NCBI RefSeq assembly: GCF_023805295.1
Contig: NZ_JAMSHT010000001.1
Location: 558,001 to 622,000, forward strand
Direction: 5' to 3'
Origin: Sphingomicrobium sediminis
Lineage (GTDB): Bacteria > Pseudomonadota > Alphaproteobacteria > Sphingomonadales > Sphingomonadaceae
DNA: 64,000 nucleotides
The notes under the pieces were generated by a model. The model made no database searches. It worked only from the letters and a program-made list of their open reading frames with translations, and had not been told where the DNA came from. This document shows positions 7,986-17,575 of the stretch, piece after piece (position 1 is the stretch's first letter; every line of letters starts with the position of its first letter). The translations under genes were made by a program, and so were the position numbers.

Positions 7986-10900
7986 ATGGTCTACGTCCCG
8001 CTCCGTATCTTCTCCAGCTTCACCATGCTCGAGGGCGCGATCGAGCCGAAGGCGATTGCCGCCAAGGCCAAGGAGCTCGAATTTCCTGCCGCGGGCCTGT
8101 GCGACCGCAACGGTCTCTACGCTGCGATGGGCTTCTCCAAGGAATGTATGAGCGCCGGCGTACAGCCGGTCGTCGGGACACTGCTCGGCGTCAAACGGCC
8201 TTCGGGCATGGGGCAGGAGGTCATCGACTGGCTCCCGCTCTTCGCGCAGGACGAGGCGGGCTACGACAATCTGTGCCGGCTCGTCTCGGCCGCGCATCTC
8301 GACCGTCCGATCGAGGAAGATGCGCATGTCACCATGGACTTGTTGGCGGAGCGAACCGAAGGGCTGATTGCTTTGTCGGGCGGCGGCGAGGGGGGTGTCA
8401 CGCGCCTGTTCGCTGAAGGCCAGGATGACAAGGCCGAAGCCCTGGCGCGCCAGCTTGCCGGCATGTTCGAGGGGCGTTTCTACATCGAGCTGTCGCGGCG
8501 CGGTGACCCAGTCGAGGAAGCGGCCGAGGCCAAGCTGATCGACTATGCCTATGCCAACGACCTGCCGCTCGTGGCGACCAACCCCGCGCAGTATGACACG
8601 CCCGACTTTCACGCAGCGCATGACGCCATGCTGTGCATCGCTTCGTCCAGCCAGGTCGACAATCCCGATCGCAAGACGTCGTCGCCCGAAGCATGGCTCA
8701 AGCCCGCCAGCATCATGGAAGCGACGTTCGCGGACCTGCCCGAAGCGATCGAAAATTCGGGTGTGATTGCGCGGCGTTGTGCCGTCGCCGCGCCCAATCG
8801 GCGCCCGATCCTGCCGACAATGTCGGACGACGAGGATGAAGCGCTGCGCAAGGCCGCGCATGCGGGGCTGGAAAAGCGCATCGAAGACAAGCCTGAGGAA
8901 GAAAAGCCGACCTATCGCGAGCGGCTCGATTATGAGCTCGGCATCATCGCGAACATGGGCTTTTCGGGTTACTTCCTGATCGTTGCCGACTTCATCCAGT
9001 GGGCCAAGGATCATGATATTCCGGTGGGGCCGGGGCGTGGGTCGGGCGCGGGCAGTGCGGTGGCCTGGTCGCTGCTCATCACCGATCTCGATCCGATCGA
9101 GTTGAAGCTGCTGTTTGAACGCTTCCTCAACCCCGAACGTGTGTCGATGCCCGATTTCGACATCGATTTCTGCGAAACCAATCGCGACAAGGTGATCCGC
9201 TACGTCCAGGAGAAATATGGGCGCGACAAGGTGGCGCAGATCATCACCTTCGGTCGCTTGAAGGCGCGCGCCGTCCTCAAGGATACGGGCCGTGTCCTGC
9301 AAATGGGCTATAATCGCGTCGACCGCCTCGCCAAGCAGGTGCCCAACCTGCCGGCGGACCCGTGGGACCTGAAGCGCGCGCTGAACGGCATCAGCGAGCT
9401 TGCCGCCGAGGTGAAGTCCGACAGCGACGTGAAGCGCCTGTTCGACCTCGCGACCAAGTTGGAAGGTCTGCCGCGTCATTCCTCGACCCACGCAGCGGGA
9501 GTGGTCATCGGCGATCGTCCGCTCGATCGGCTAGTCCCGCTCTATCGCGATCCACGCTCGGACATGCCGGTGACGCAGTTCGACATGAAGCATGTCGAGC
9601 AAGCGGGACTCGTCAAATTCGACTTTCTCGGCCTCAAGACGCTGTCGGTGCTCAAGGAAGGCGCGCGGCTGTGCGCCAAGAAGGGCGTCACGATCGATTA
9701 TGCCTCGCTGCCGTGGGACCATGAAGAGGTCTACAAGCTCTTGCAGCGCGGCGACACGGTCGGCGTGTTCCAGCTGGAATCCGAGGGTATGCGCCGCACG
9801 CTCTCGCTCGTGCGCCCGACCAATTTCGGCGACATCATCGCGCTCGTCTCGCTCTATCGACCGGGCCCGATGGACAACATTCCGCTCTTTGCCGACCGCA
9901 AGAATGGCCGCGCCGAGATCGCCTATCCGCATCCCTTGCTCGAAGAGGTGCTGGAAGAAACGTATGGCATCATCGTCTACCAGGAACAGGTGATGCAGGC
10001 CGCGCAGGTGCTGGCGGGCTACAGCCTCGGCGACGCGGACCTGTTGCGCCGCGCGATGGGCAAGAAGATCCAGGCCGAGATGGACAAGCAGCGCAAGCGC
10101 TTCGTCGAGGGGGCCGCGAAGAACGATATCGCACCGGCCAAGGCCAACGAATTGTTCGACATTATCGACAAGTTTGCCGGCTACGGCTTCAACAAGTCGC
10201 ACGCTGCGGCCTATGCGCTGATCGCCTATCACACGGCATGGCTGAAGGTGCACCACCCCGCCGAATTCTATGCCGCCTCGATGACCTACGACATGAACCT
10301 GACCGACAAGCTCGGCCTGTTCGTGGAAGATGCGAAGCGCAGCGGCGTCGAGGTGCTGCCGCCCGACATCAACCATGCGCGCGCCATCTTCGACGTCGAG
10401 GGCGGCAAGGTGCGCTATGCGCTCGGCGCCCTCAAGGGCGTGGGCGAAAAAGCCATGGAGCAGCTCGTCGCCGAACGCGAAGCGGGCGGGCGGTTCGCGA
10501 GTCTCGAGGATTTTGCCGGACGCATCGATCCGCGCCTGCTCAACCGGCGCCAGCTGGAAGGCCTCGCCGCGGCAGGTAGCTTCGACACGCTGCATGATGA
10601 TCGCGCGACCTTGCATGCCGGTGCCGAGACGATCCTGCGCCATGCCCAGTCGGCCGCCTCCGAGCGCGAGAGCGGGCAGGGGGGCCTGTTCGGCGGCGAT
10701 GCTGCAGAGAGCGAGGTGGCAGCGATCCGCCTGCCGCAGGTCGAATGGAATGTCGCCGAGCGCATGGCGGCGGAGCGTGAGGCGTTCGGTTTCTATTTCT
10801 CGACCCATCCGGTCGAGGCCGAAGCCCATCTGTTCGCCGGGCAGGACGTGAAGCGTTTTGCCGACCTCGCTACGATGAACGTCAAACCGGGCAGCCGCGC

Positions 10901-11429
10901 AGTGGCGCGGATGGCGGCGATGGTCGAGAACGTCAACAATCGCACCTCGGCGCGGGGCAATGCCTATGTGAGCGCCATCCTGTCGGACCCGTCCGGCCAG
11001 TTCAGCGCGATGGCCTTCGACGATAGCGCTTGCGAAGCGCTTCGCGAGGCGGCCGAGGAACGCGCCGCGGGCATGATGTCGGTCGAACTCGACCGCCGCG
11101 AAGGCGAGGATGAAGTGCGTGTCACGGTAAAGGGTTTCGTGCCATTTTCGCAGCTGGCCGATCGCCAGCGCTTGCGGCTCGAGGTGCATGTCCACGATCC
11201 GGTTCAGGTCGACTTGCTCAAGGAAGTGCTGGAGCCGGGCGGGCGCAGCAGCGTGGCCGTCACCGTGCGGATCGCGACCGGCCAGTCGGTCACCCTGCTA
11301 CTGGGCCGCGAATTCAAAGTGAATGCCGACATTGCCGACAAGCTGTCGCGGATCCTCGGTGAGGATGCGGTCAGCCTTGGCAGTGACGAACCGGAAAAGC
11401 CGCGCCTCGTCTATTCGGCGGCGGGCTGA
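7986..11429 (+). CDS. dnaE: DNA polymerase III alpha subunit
   Basis: 1147 residues; the replicative polymerase. It begins YVPLRIFSSFTMLEGAI, the PHP domain start of alphaproteobacterial DnaE. The catalytic palm motif PDFDIDFCE is near residue 394, GPGRGSGAGSAVAW near 345, and GYGFNKSHAAAYALIAYHTAW marks the fingers. A helix-hairpin-helix and an OB fold (VARMAAMVENVNNRTSARG) follow. An in-frame GTG at 7929 would add 19 residues; neither start has a clear ribosome site, and I prefer the ATG at 7986 because the homology begins there. This is the DnaE1 type, not the mutagenic DnaE2. Confidence 0.96.
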   Translation: MVYVPLRIFSSFTMLEGAIEPKAIAAKAKELEFPAAGLCDRNGLYAAMGFSKECMSAGVQPVVGTLLGVKRPSGMGQEVIDWLPLFAQDEAGYDNLCRLVSAAHLDRPIEEDAHVTMDLLAERTEGLIALSGGGEGGVTRLFAEGQDDKAEALARQLAGMFEGRFYIELSRRGDPVEEAAEAKLIDYAYANDLPLVATNPAQYDTPDFHAAHDAMLCIASSSQVDNPDRKTSSPEAWLKPASIMEATFADLPEAIENSGVIARRCAVAAPNRRPILPTMSDDEDEALRKAAHAGLEKRIEDKPEEEKPTYRERLDYELGIIANMGFSGYFLIVADFIQWAKDHDIPVGPGRGSGAGSAVAWSLLITDLDPIELKLLFERFLNPERVSMPDFDIDFCETNRDKVIRYVQEKYGRDKVAQIITFGRLKARAVLKDTGRVLQMGYNRVDRLAKQVPNLPADPWDLKRALNGISELAAEVKSDSDVKRLFDLATKLEGLPRHSSTHAAGVVIGDRPLDRLVPLYRDPRSDMPVTQFDMKHVEQAGLVKFDFLGLKTLSVLKEGARLCAKKGVTIDYASLPWDHEEVYKLLQRGDTVGVFQLESEGMRRTLSLVRPTNFGDIIALVSLYRPGPMDNIPLFADRKNGRAEIAYPHPLLEEVLEETYGIIVYQEQVMQAAQVLAGYSLGDADLLRRAMGKKIQAEMDKQRKRFVEGAAKNDIAPAKANELFDIIDKFAGYGFNKSHAAAYALIAYHTAWLKVHHPAEFYAASMTYDMNLTDKLGLFVEDAKRSGVEVLPPDINHARAIFDVEGGKVRYALGALKGVGEKAMEQLVAEREAGGRFASLEDFAGRIDPRLLNRRQLEGLAAAGSFDTLHDDRATLHAGAETILRHAQSAASERESGQGGLFGGDAAESEVAAIRLPQVEWNVAERMAAEREAFGFYFSTHPVEAEAHLFAGQDVKRFADLATMNVKPGSRAVARMAAMVENVNNRTSARGNAYVSAILSDPSGQFSAMAFDDSACEALREAAEERAAGMMSVELDRREGEDEVRVTVKGFVPFSQLADRQRLRLEVHVHDPVQVDLLKEVLEPGGRSSVAVTVRIATGQSVTLLLGREFKVNADIADKLSRILGEDAVSLGSDEPEKPRLVYSAAG

Positions 11430-11707
11430 TGCTGCTAGTTTTCTTGCTTGCGCTGCAAGAGATCGAACTGCCGGTCCCGGTCTACAAGGTCGTGCATCAC
11501 GGCGATCATCATGCGGTGGAAGTCGATATCTTCCTCGCCTCTGATGGTGCCATGGTAAATGACCGAGTTTCGCAATTGATGCACGAGACCTGCGCACCGG
11601 GAGAATATGACATTATCGAGGTCGATTTCGAAACAGTCGATCCCGCTGGATTGCCCGGTGGAAGACGGATTTGGGACTACGTCCAAACGTTTCGTTGCGT
11701 AGATTAG
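11429..11707 (+). CDS. Hypothetical 92-aa protein coupled to dnaE
   Basis: The ATG shares its A with the dnaE stop (TGATG), a spacing typical of translational coupling. The product begins MLLVFLLALQEIELPVPVYK, a weak signal-like stretch, then KVVHHGDHHAVEVDIF and ends FRCVD. It carries two cysteines. It overlaps the end of mtgA on the other strand by 4 bp. I recognise no family; the tight coupling and absence of a competing frame support a real gene. Confidence 0.6.
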   Translation: MLLVFLLALQEIELPVPVYKVVHHGDHHAVEVDIFLASDGAMVNDRVSQLMHETCAPGEYDIIEVDFETVDPAGLPGGRRIWDYVQTFRCVD

Positions 11708-12618
11708 ACCTCAGGCAGATCGGACGGCGGCGGGGCTTCGACCGGGTCGATTCCCGGGGTTTCCTGCGGCGCGGGATCGATCGGATCGGTGGGATCGGGA
11801 ATGACGGGCGCTTCGTCCGGTGCCGGTTCCTGGTCGGGCGAGGGCGTGGCCGGCTTGGGCACGGGCGCCGGGTCGGGACGCGGATCGTCGGGGCGGTCGG
11901 GCTGCGATGACATTTGCACTTCTCCATCCTGGTACACACAGGCATCGAGGGCATCGCGTTCGACCGTAGCCATTCGCGAGGCGATGGTCGAGCCGTAACG
12001 TGCTGTAAAACCGGTCGGATTGCGGCCCGGGCGTTCCTTGGGGAGCGGCAGGACCGCTGCGATGGCGGCAGCTTCGCGGCGCGATAGCTGGTCGGCCCCA
12101 TGGTCGAAATAACGGCGTGATCCCTCGGCAACGCCATAGGTGCCGATCCCGGTTTCCGCGACGTTCAAGTAGACTTCCATGATGCGCCGCTTGCCCCACA
12201 ATTTCTCGATCAGGAAGGTGAAGTAGGCCTCGGCTGCTTTGCGCGGGTAGCCGCCCCCTTGCCAAAGAAAGACGTTCTTGGCGGTTTGCTGGCTGATCGT
12301 CGAACCGCCGCGGATGCGCCCGCCCTTGGCATTCTGCCGGCGCGCATTGTCAATGGCTTCCCAATCGAAGCCGGCATGCGAACAGAATTTGCTGTCTTCG
12401 GCGGCGATCACGGCGCGGACCATGTCCCGGTCGATCCGCTCCAGCGGCTCCCAATCCTTGGTGATGCTGTTGTCGTCCATCAGCATGGTCGCAGTATAGG
12501 GGACCGGCACCCAGCGATAGAAGAGCACCATCACGATGCTCGACGCGAACATCAGGAAACCCAGCCAAAGTAGCCAAACGATAATCCGCCGCGGCAGGGA
12601 ATTGGAGCGTGTCGCCAT
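11704..12618 (-). CDS. mtgA: Monofunctional biosynthetic peptidoglycan transglycosylase
   Basis: 304 residues. GT51 glycosyltransferase that polymerises lipid II in the inner membrane. A single N-terminal helix (residues 11-34) anchors it. The catalytic block is VIAAEDSKFCSHAGFD with the first Glu, then RGGSTISQQTAKNVFLW and the second Glu region KRRIMEVYLNVAETG. The core ends near residue 235 and is followed by a tail of about 65 residues made mainly of Pro, Asp and Glu, unusual for MtgA, which normally stops at about 230 residues. Confidence 0.95.
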   Translation of the reverse strand: MATRSNSLPRRIIVWLLWLGFLMFASSIVMVLFYRWVPVPYTATMLMDDNSITKDWEPLERIDRDMVRAVIAAEDSKFCSHAGFDWEAIDNARRQNAKGGRIRGGSTISQQTAKNVFLWQGGGYPRKAAEAYFTFLIEKLWGKRRIMEVYLNVAETGIGTYGVAEGSRRYFDHGADQLSRREAAAIAAVLPLPKERPGRNPTGFTARYGSTIASRMATVERDALDACVYQDGEVQMSSQPDRPDDPRPDPAPVPKPATPSPDQEPAPDEAPVIPDPTDPIDPAPQETPGIDPVEAPPPSDLPEV

Positions 12619-12756
12619 GCCTGATTGCTAGCGCCGCGCGGGCCACGCGTCGAGCGGCTTTGCGAAACGCCAGATGAACGCCGCGTTCAAAACCCGCTCA
12701 GTCGCGCTCCTCCATAAGGCAGGTTGAGTATCCGTGGATTGCAGGGAGGTCATGTC

Positions 12757-14832
12757 GTGACCAGAACCATTCTTATCGCTTCCGTCGCCAGCATGGCCGT
12801 TGCCGTGCCGCTCGCCCCCGTCGGGGCCAGCGTGGCGGCGACGGTCGAGGTGCAAGAGCGGCAGGACCGCCAGCAGGCGCGCGAAGAGCGCCGCAAGGCC
12901 GCCGAGGAGCGTCGTGAGGCCAATCGCGCCGAGCGCCGCGCCCAGGCGCAGGAACGGCGGAGCGAAGCGCGACAGGATCGCCGTTCGCAGGCCCGTGAAG
13001 ATCGCCGTACCGCCGATCGCCGGCAGGAGGAGCGTCGCGCGCAAAGCCAGCAGCGCCAGCAGGCAAGACAGGAAGATCGGCGGGCGCAGCAGCGTCAGCA
13101 GGCGCGCGAAGAACAGCGCCAGCAGGCCCAGCAACGTCGCGAGGCGCGTGCGGCCGAACGCCAGCAGGCTCAGCAACGCCGCGAAGCGCAGCAGCAGGAA
13201 CGTCGTGCGCAGCGCCAACAGCAAGAGCGTGAGGCCCAGCGCGCCGAGCAGCGTCGCCAGGCCGAACAGCGCCGTGAGGCCCGCCAGCAGGAGCGCCGGG
13301 CACAGCAGCAGCGCGAGGCTCGCCAACAAGAACGTCAGGCCGAACGGCGTCAACAAGCGCGGCAGGAAGAGCGCCGCGCCGAACGTCGCCAGCAGGCCGA
13401 GCAGCGCCGCGAAGCCCGCCAGCAGGAACGCCGTGTCCAGCAGCGGCAGGAAAGCCGCCAGCAAGCGCGCCAGCAGGAACGTCGCGCTGCCGAACGTCGC
13501 CAGGAAGCCCGCCAGGAACGCCGAGCAGAGCGTCGCCAGGAAGCGCGTCAGGAGCGCCGTGCTGCCGAACGCCAGCAGGAACGCCGGATCGAGCAGCGGC
13601 AGGAACGGCGGGCAGAACGCCGTGCCGAAGCCCGCCAAGAGCGTCGTGCTGCGGAGCGTCGCCCGGATCGTCGTGAAGCAATCCGTGCCGAACAGCGGCG
13701 TGACAATCGCCTAGAACGTCGCATCGATCGCGAACGTGCGCAGGAGCGTGCGGAGCGTCGCACCGAGCGCCGCATCGAAAATCGTGCTTTCGAGCGCGAA
13801 ATGCGCCGGATCGAGCGCCGCGCCGAAGCCCGTCGCGACCATCGCGACTGGATGCGCGACAATGACAGTGCCTCGGTCCTGCGGCGCTATGACGACCGTT
13901 CGACCCGCTATGTCCGCCCGGGCGCGCGCATCGATCGTGATTGGTACAGCGCTTCGTTGCCGCCGCGCTATCGCGACCGCTATCGGGATTCCTCGAGCTA
14001 TTATTATCGCTACGACCGCGATCTCGATTACGTCTATCGGGTCGACCGTCGCCGCAACGTCGTGATCAACATCATCTCGACCCGCTATAGCCCGACCTAT
14101 ATCGGCTATCCGGTCGACACCTATTATGATGATTACGATTATTATGACGACTATGACTATTACGATGTGCCGTACGGCTATCGCGGTGCCTATTATGACG
14201 ATGCGGACTATTATTACCGCTCGTTCGGCCCGGCCATCTACCAGGTCGATGCCAAGACCCAACTGATCCTCGCCGCGGTGGCGTTGCTCACCCAGAGCGA
14301 CTTCAACATCGGTTCGCGCATGCCGTCGGGTTACGACGTCTATAACGTACCGGTCAGCTATCGCGATCGCTATTATGACAGCGATGACGACTGGTATCGC
14401 TATGACGATGGCGCGGTCTACCGGATCGATCCGCGGACCCGCTATGTCACCGACCGCTATCCGCTCTATGACATTGAATATGCGATCGGGTCGCCCTGGC
14501 CCGTCGACTATCCGGCCTACAATGTCCCCTACGGCTATCAGGGGCTCTATTATGACACGCCGGACATGCATTACCGCTATGCGAACAATCGCATTTACGG
14601 TGTCGACCCGACCACCCAGCTCATCACTTCGCTGGTGTCGCTGGTGATCGGCAATCCCTACGAGATCGGGCAGGCGCTGCCCGCATCCTACGGGGTCTAC
14701 AACGTCCCGCGTGCCTATCGCGGCCGCTTCGTCGACCGAGACGACCGCTGGTATCGCTATGCCGACGGCTACGTCTACGGCGTCGATCCAGACAGCTACG
14801 AGATCGTCGACCGGTACGACATTTACAGCTAG
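12757..14832 (+). CDS. Exported Arg/Gln/Glu-rich protein with four C-terminal Tyr-rich repeats
   Basis: 691 residues from a GTG at 12757, chosen because GGGAGG lies seven bases upstream and the start gives a clean signal peptide (TILIASVASMAVAVPLAPVGASVAA). Residues about 30-375 are a low-complexity run of Arg, Gln, Glu and Ala (units such as RREARQQERRAQQ), predicted to form a long charged helix or coiled coil. The C-terminal part has four repeats of about 59 residues, each with YNVPxxYRxxYYD followed by WYRYxxGxVYxVDPxT; the second half of alternate repeats is a hydrophobic LITSLVSLVIG-like segment. I recognise repeats of this style from sphingomonad RcnB-like exported proteins but cannot assign a function; a cell-surface or periplasmic role is inferred from the signal. 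Confidence 0.85.
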   Translation: MTRTILIASVASMAVAVPLAPVGASVAATVEVQERQDRQQAREERRKAAEERREANRAERRAQAQERRSEARQDRRSQAREDRRTADRRQEERRAQSQQRQQARQEDRRAQQRQQAREEQRQQAQQRREARAAERQQAQQRREAQQQERRAQRQQQEREAQRAEQRRQAEQRREARQQERRAQQQREARQQERQAERRQQARQEERRAERRQQAEQRREARQQERRVQQRQESRQQARQQERRAAERRQEARQERRAERRQEARQERRAAERQQERRIEQRQERRAERRAEARQERRAAERRPDRREAIRAEQRRDNRLERRIDRERAQERAERRTERRIENRAFEREMRRIERRAEARRDHRDWMRDNDSASVLRRYDDRSTRYVRPGARIDRDWYSASLPPRYRDRYRDSSSYYYRYDRDLDYVYRVDRRRNVVINIISTRYSPTYIGYPVDTYYDDYDYYDDYDYYDVPYGYRGAYYDDADYYYRSFGPAIYQVDAKTQLILAAVALLTQSDFNIGSRMPSGYDVYNVPVSYRDRYYDSDDDWYRYDDGAVYRIDPRTRYVTDRYPLYDIEYAIGSPWPVDYPAYNVPYGYQGLYYDTPDMHYRYANNRIYGVDPTTQLITSLVSLVIGNPYEIGQALPASYGVYNVPRAYRGRFVDRDDRWYRYADGYVYGVDPDSYEIVDRYDIYS

Positions 14833-14923
14833 GCGATACGAAGGGCGGGGACCGCGAAGGTTGCCGCTCGTTCTCGCAATAGCTTCTTGCCGCGATGCAG
14901 CATGACGCTTACATCGCTCCCCC

Positions 14924-17575
14924 ATGACTTCGACCAACGATATTCGCCGCAGCTTCCTCGATTATTTCGAAGGCCAGGGCCACGAACGGGTGCAGAGTGC
15001 GCCGCTGGTGCCGCATAACGACCCCACGCTGATGTTCGTCAATGCGGGCATGGTGCCGTTCAAGAACGTCTTCACGGGGCTTGAGAAGCGCGATTATTCG
15101 ACCGCGACCAGCAGCCAGAAGTGCGTGCGGGCCGGCGGCAAGCATAATGACCTCGACAATGTCGGTTATACCGCGCGCCACCACACCTTTTTCGAGATGC
15201 TGGGGAATTTCAGCTTCGGCGATTATTTCAAGGAAGAGGCGATCACCCACGCCTGGACCCTGCTCACCAAGGAGTGGGGCTTGCCAACCGACAAGCTGAC
15301 CGCGACCGTCTATCACACGGACGACGAGGCATTCGACCTATGGCGCAAGATTTCGGGCCTGCCCGAAGAGCGTATCATCCGCATTGCGACCAAGGACAAT
15401 TTCTGGGCGATGGGATCGGACGGGCCGTGTGGTCCGTGCAGCGAGATTTTCTACGACCATGGCGACCATATCGAGGGCGGGCCCCCGGGCAGCCCCAATG
15501 AGGATGGCGACCGCTTTGTCGAAATCTGGAACCTCGTCTTCATGCAGTTCACCCAGGCCAATGACGAGGTCGTCGGCGACCTGCCCAAACCCTCGATCGA
15601 CACCGGCATGGGCCTTGAGCGCATCGCCGCGGTCATGCAGGGAGTACACGACAATTACGATATCGACCTTTTCAAGGCGCTGATCGCAGCCTCGCAAGAG
15701 CTGACCAAGACCGGCTCCGACGGCGAGAGCGGCGTGTCGCATCGCGTCATCGCCGACCACCTTCGCTCGTCCAGCTTCTTGATTGCCGACGGCGTGCTGC
15801 CGGCCAATGAAGGGCGCGGTTATGTGCTGCGCCGGATCATGCGCCGTGCCATGCGTCACGCGCATCTTCTGGGTTCGAGCGACCCGCTGATGCACCGTCT
15901 GGTACCCGAGCTGGTGAGCGAGATGGGCGGGGCCTTCCCGGAACTCGTTCGCGCTCAGCCGCTGATCGAAGCGACGCTGGAGCAGGAGGAAGTCCGCTTC
16001 CGCAAAACGCTCGCCAATGGGTTGAAGCTGCTCGACGAAGCCAAGAAGGACATGGACGAGGGCGCGAAGCTGCCCGGCGAGACCGCCTTCAAGCTCTACG
16101 ACACGTACGGCTTCCCTTACGACCTTACCGAGGACGCGCTGCGCCGCGAGGGACTGGAGGTCGACCGAGACGGTTTCGATGCCGCGATGGCCAAGCAGAA
16201 AGAAGCCGCGCGCGCCGCGTGGAAAGGCTCGGGCGAACAGGCCTCCGACGAAGTCTGGTTCGACCTTGCCGACCAGCATGGCGCCACCGAATTCATCGGC
16301 TACACGTCGACGAGCGGCGAGGGAGTTGTCCAGGCAATCGTCAGGGATGGCCAGCCGGTCGATGCAGCGGGCGAGGGCGACAGCGTTTCGATCCTGCTCA
16401 ACCAGACGCCATTCTATGGCGAAAGCGGCGGACAGGTCGGCGATGCCGGCCAGCTCAGCACCAATGACGGCTTCCTCGCCATCGTCGAGGATACTGCCAA
16501 GCCTCTGGGCAAACTGCACGCGCTGCAGGCCAAGATTGCCAAGGGCGGCGTGAAAGTCGGCGACACGGTGCATCAAGATGTCGATGTTGACCGCCGCGAT
16601 CGCACGCGCGCCAATCATAGCGCGACGCACCTCGTCCATGCCGCGCTGCGCAATATCCTCGGCGGCCACGTCACGCAGAAGGGCAGCCTCGTCGCGCCCG
16701 ACAAGCTGCGCTTCGACTTTTCGCATCCCAACGCGCTGACGCCCGATGAGATCAAGGCCATCGAGGCCGAGGTGAATGACGAAATCCGTGCCAACGAGAC
16801 GGTCGGCACGCGCCTGATGACGCCCGACGATGCGGTCGAGGCCGGTGCGCTGGCCCTCTTCGGCGAAAAATATGGCGACGAGGTCCGCGTCCTCTCGATG
16901 GGCCGCACTACCGACAAGACCTACTCGGTCGAACTGTGCGGCGGCACCCATGTACGCGCCACCGGCGACATCCAGCTGTTCAAGATCACTTCAGAAAGCG
17001 CGGTGTCTTCGGGCGTGCGCCGGATCGAAGCGCTGACGGGTGAAGCGGCGCGGCAATGGCTGCTCGACCGCGATGCCAAGCTGCGTGCTGCGGCCGGTGC
17101 ACTCAAGGCCTCGCCCGACGAAGTGCCCGAGCGGATCGCGGCTTTGGTCGACAATGCGCGCAAGCTCGAAAAGGAGCTGGCCGATGCCAAGAAGGCGCTC
17201 GCCATGGGCGGCGGCGGTCAGGCGGATGCTGGCCCGGAAGAGGTCGCTGGCAGGAAATTCCTCGGCAAGGTTGTCGAAGGGCTCGAGCCCAAGGCGCTCC
17301 GCCCGACCATCGATGAGATGAAGGGTCAGCTCGGCAGCGGTATCGCTGCGCTCGTCGCCGTCAATGACGGTCGTGCCAGCGTCGCCGTAGGCGTCACCGA
17401 CGACCTCACGGGTGATGTGAGTGCGGTCGATCTTGTCCGTGCTGCGGTCGAAAAGCTCGGTGGCAAGGGTGGCGGTGGCCGTCCCGACATGGCGCAGGGC
17501 GGTGGGCCTGATGGCGATGCTGCAGACGACGCCCTGTCGGCGTTGAAGGACGCGCTCTCAAGCGTCAGCGCCTAA
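14924..17575 (+). CDS. alaS: Alanyl-tRNA synthetase
   Basis: 883 residues, full length for the bacterial enzyme. Class II catalytic domain starting [17 protein letters not shown] with [13 protein letters not shown] and [18 protein letters not shown]; the editing domain has zinc ligands in HSATHLVHA and CGGTHV; a C-terminal C-Ala domain ends with a DHHA1-like [11 protein letters not shown] stretch. It overlaps the end of the convergent antiporter gene by 4 bp. The 90-bp gap upstream holds nothing I can interpret, and there is no strong ribosome site at this ATG. Confidence 0.97.
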   Translation: MTSTNDIRRSFLDYFEGQGHERVQSAPLVPHNDPTLMFVNAGMVPFKNVFTGLEKRDYSTATSSQKCVRAGGKHNDLDNVGYTARHHTFFEMLGNFSFGDYFKEEAITHAWTLLTKEWGLPTDKLTATVYHTDDEAFDLWRKISGLPEERIIRIATKDNFWAMGSDGPCGPCSEIFYDHGDHIEGGPPGSPNEDGDRFVEIWNLVFMQFTQANDEVVGDLPKPSIDTGMGLERIAAVMQGVHDNYDIDLFKALIAASQELTKTGSDGESGVSHRVIADHLRSSSFLIADGVLPANEGRGYVLRRIMRRAMRHAHLLGSSDPLMHRLVPELVSEMGGAFPELVRAQPLIEATLEQEEVRFRKTLANGLKLLDEAKKDMDEGAKLPGETAFKLYDTYGFPYDLTEDALRREGLEVDRDGFDAAMAKQKEAARAAWKGSGEQASDEVWFDLADQHGATEFIGYTSTSGEGVVQAIVRDGQPVDAAGEGDSVSILLNQTPFYGESGGQVGDAGQLSTNDGFLAIVEDTAKPLGKLHALQAKIAKGGVKVGDTVHQDVDVDRRDRTRANHSATHLVHAALRNILGGHVTQKGSLVAPDKLRFDFSHPNALTPDEIKAIEAEVNDEIRANETVGTRLMTPDDAVEAGALALFGEKYGDEVRVLSMGRTTDKTYSVELCGGTHVRATGDIQLFKITSESAVSSGVRRIEALTGEAARQWLLDRDAKLRAAAGALKASPDEVPERIAALVDNARKLEKELADAKKALAMGGGGQADAGPEEVAGRKFLGKVVEGLEPKALRPTIDEMKGQLGSGIAALVAVNDGRASVAVGVTDDLTGDVSAVDLVRAAVEKLGGKGGGGRPDMAQGGGPDGDAADDALSALKDALSSVSA

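Noticed and set aside
7923..11195. Two minus-strand frames of over 500 codons opposite dnaE
   Set aside because: Same antisense codon-bias effect; dnaE is unambiguous.
12628..13638. Long minus-strand frame encoding a hydrophobic Leu/Ala/Phe repeat protein opposite the Arg-rich gene
   Set aside because: It is the mirror of the low-complexity Arg/Gln/Glu codons; the plus-strand gene has a ribosome site, signal peptide and domain repeats, while this frame has none of these.
12870..13700. Repeats in the Arg-rich gene as a CRISPR array
   Set aside because: The repeats are imperfect, codon-phased and without unique spacers; they encode a signal-peptide-bearing protein.
15338..16951. 537-codon minus-strand frame opposite alaS
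   Set aside because: Antisense shadow of a certain gene; no domain, no ribosome site.
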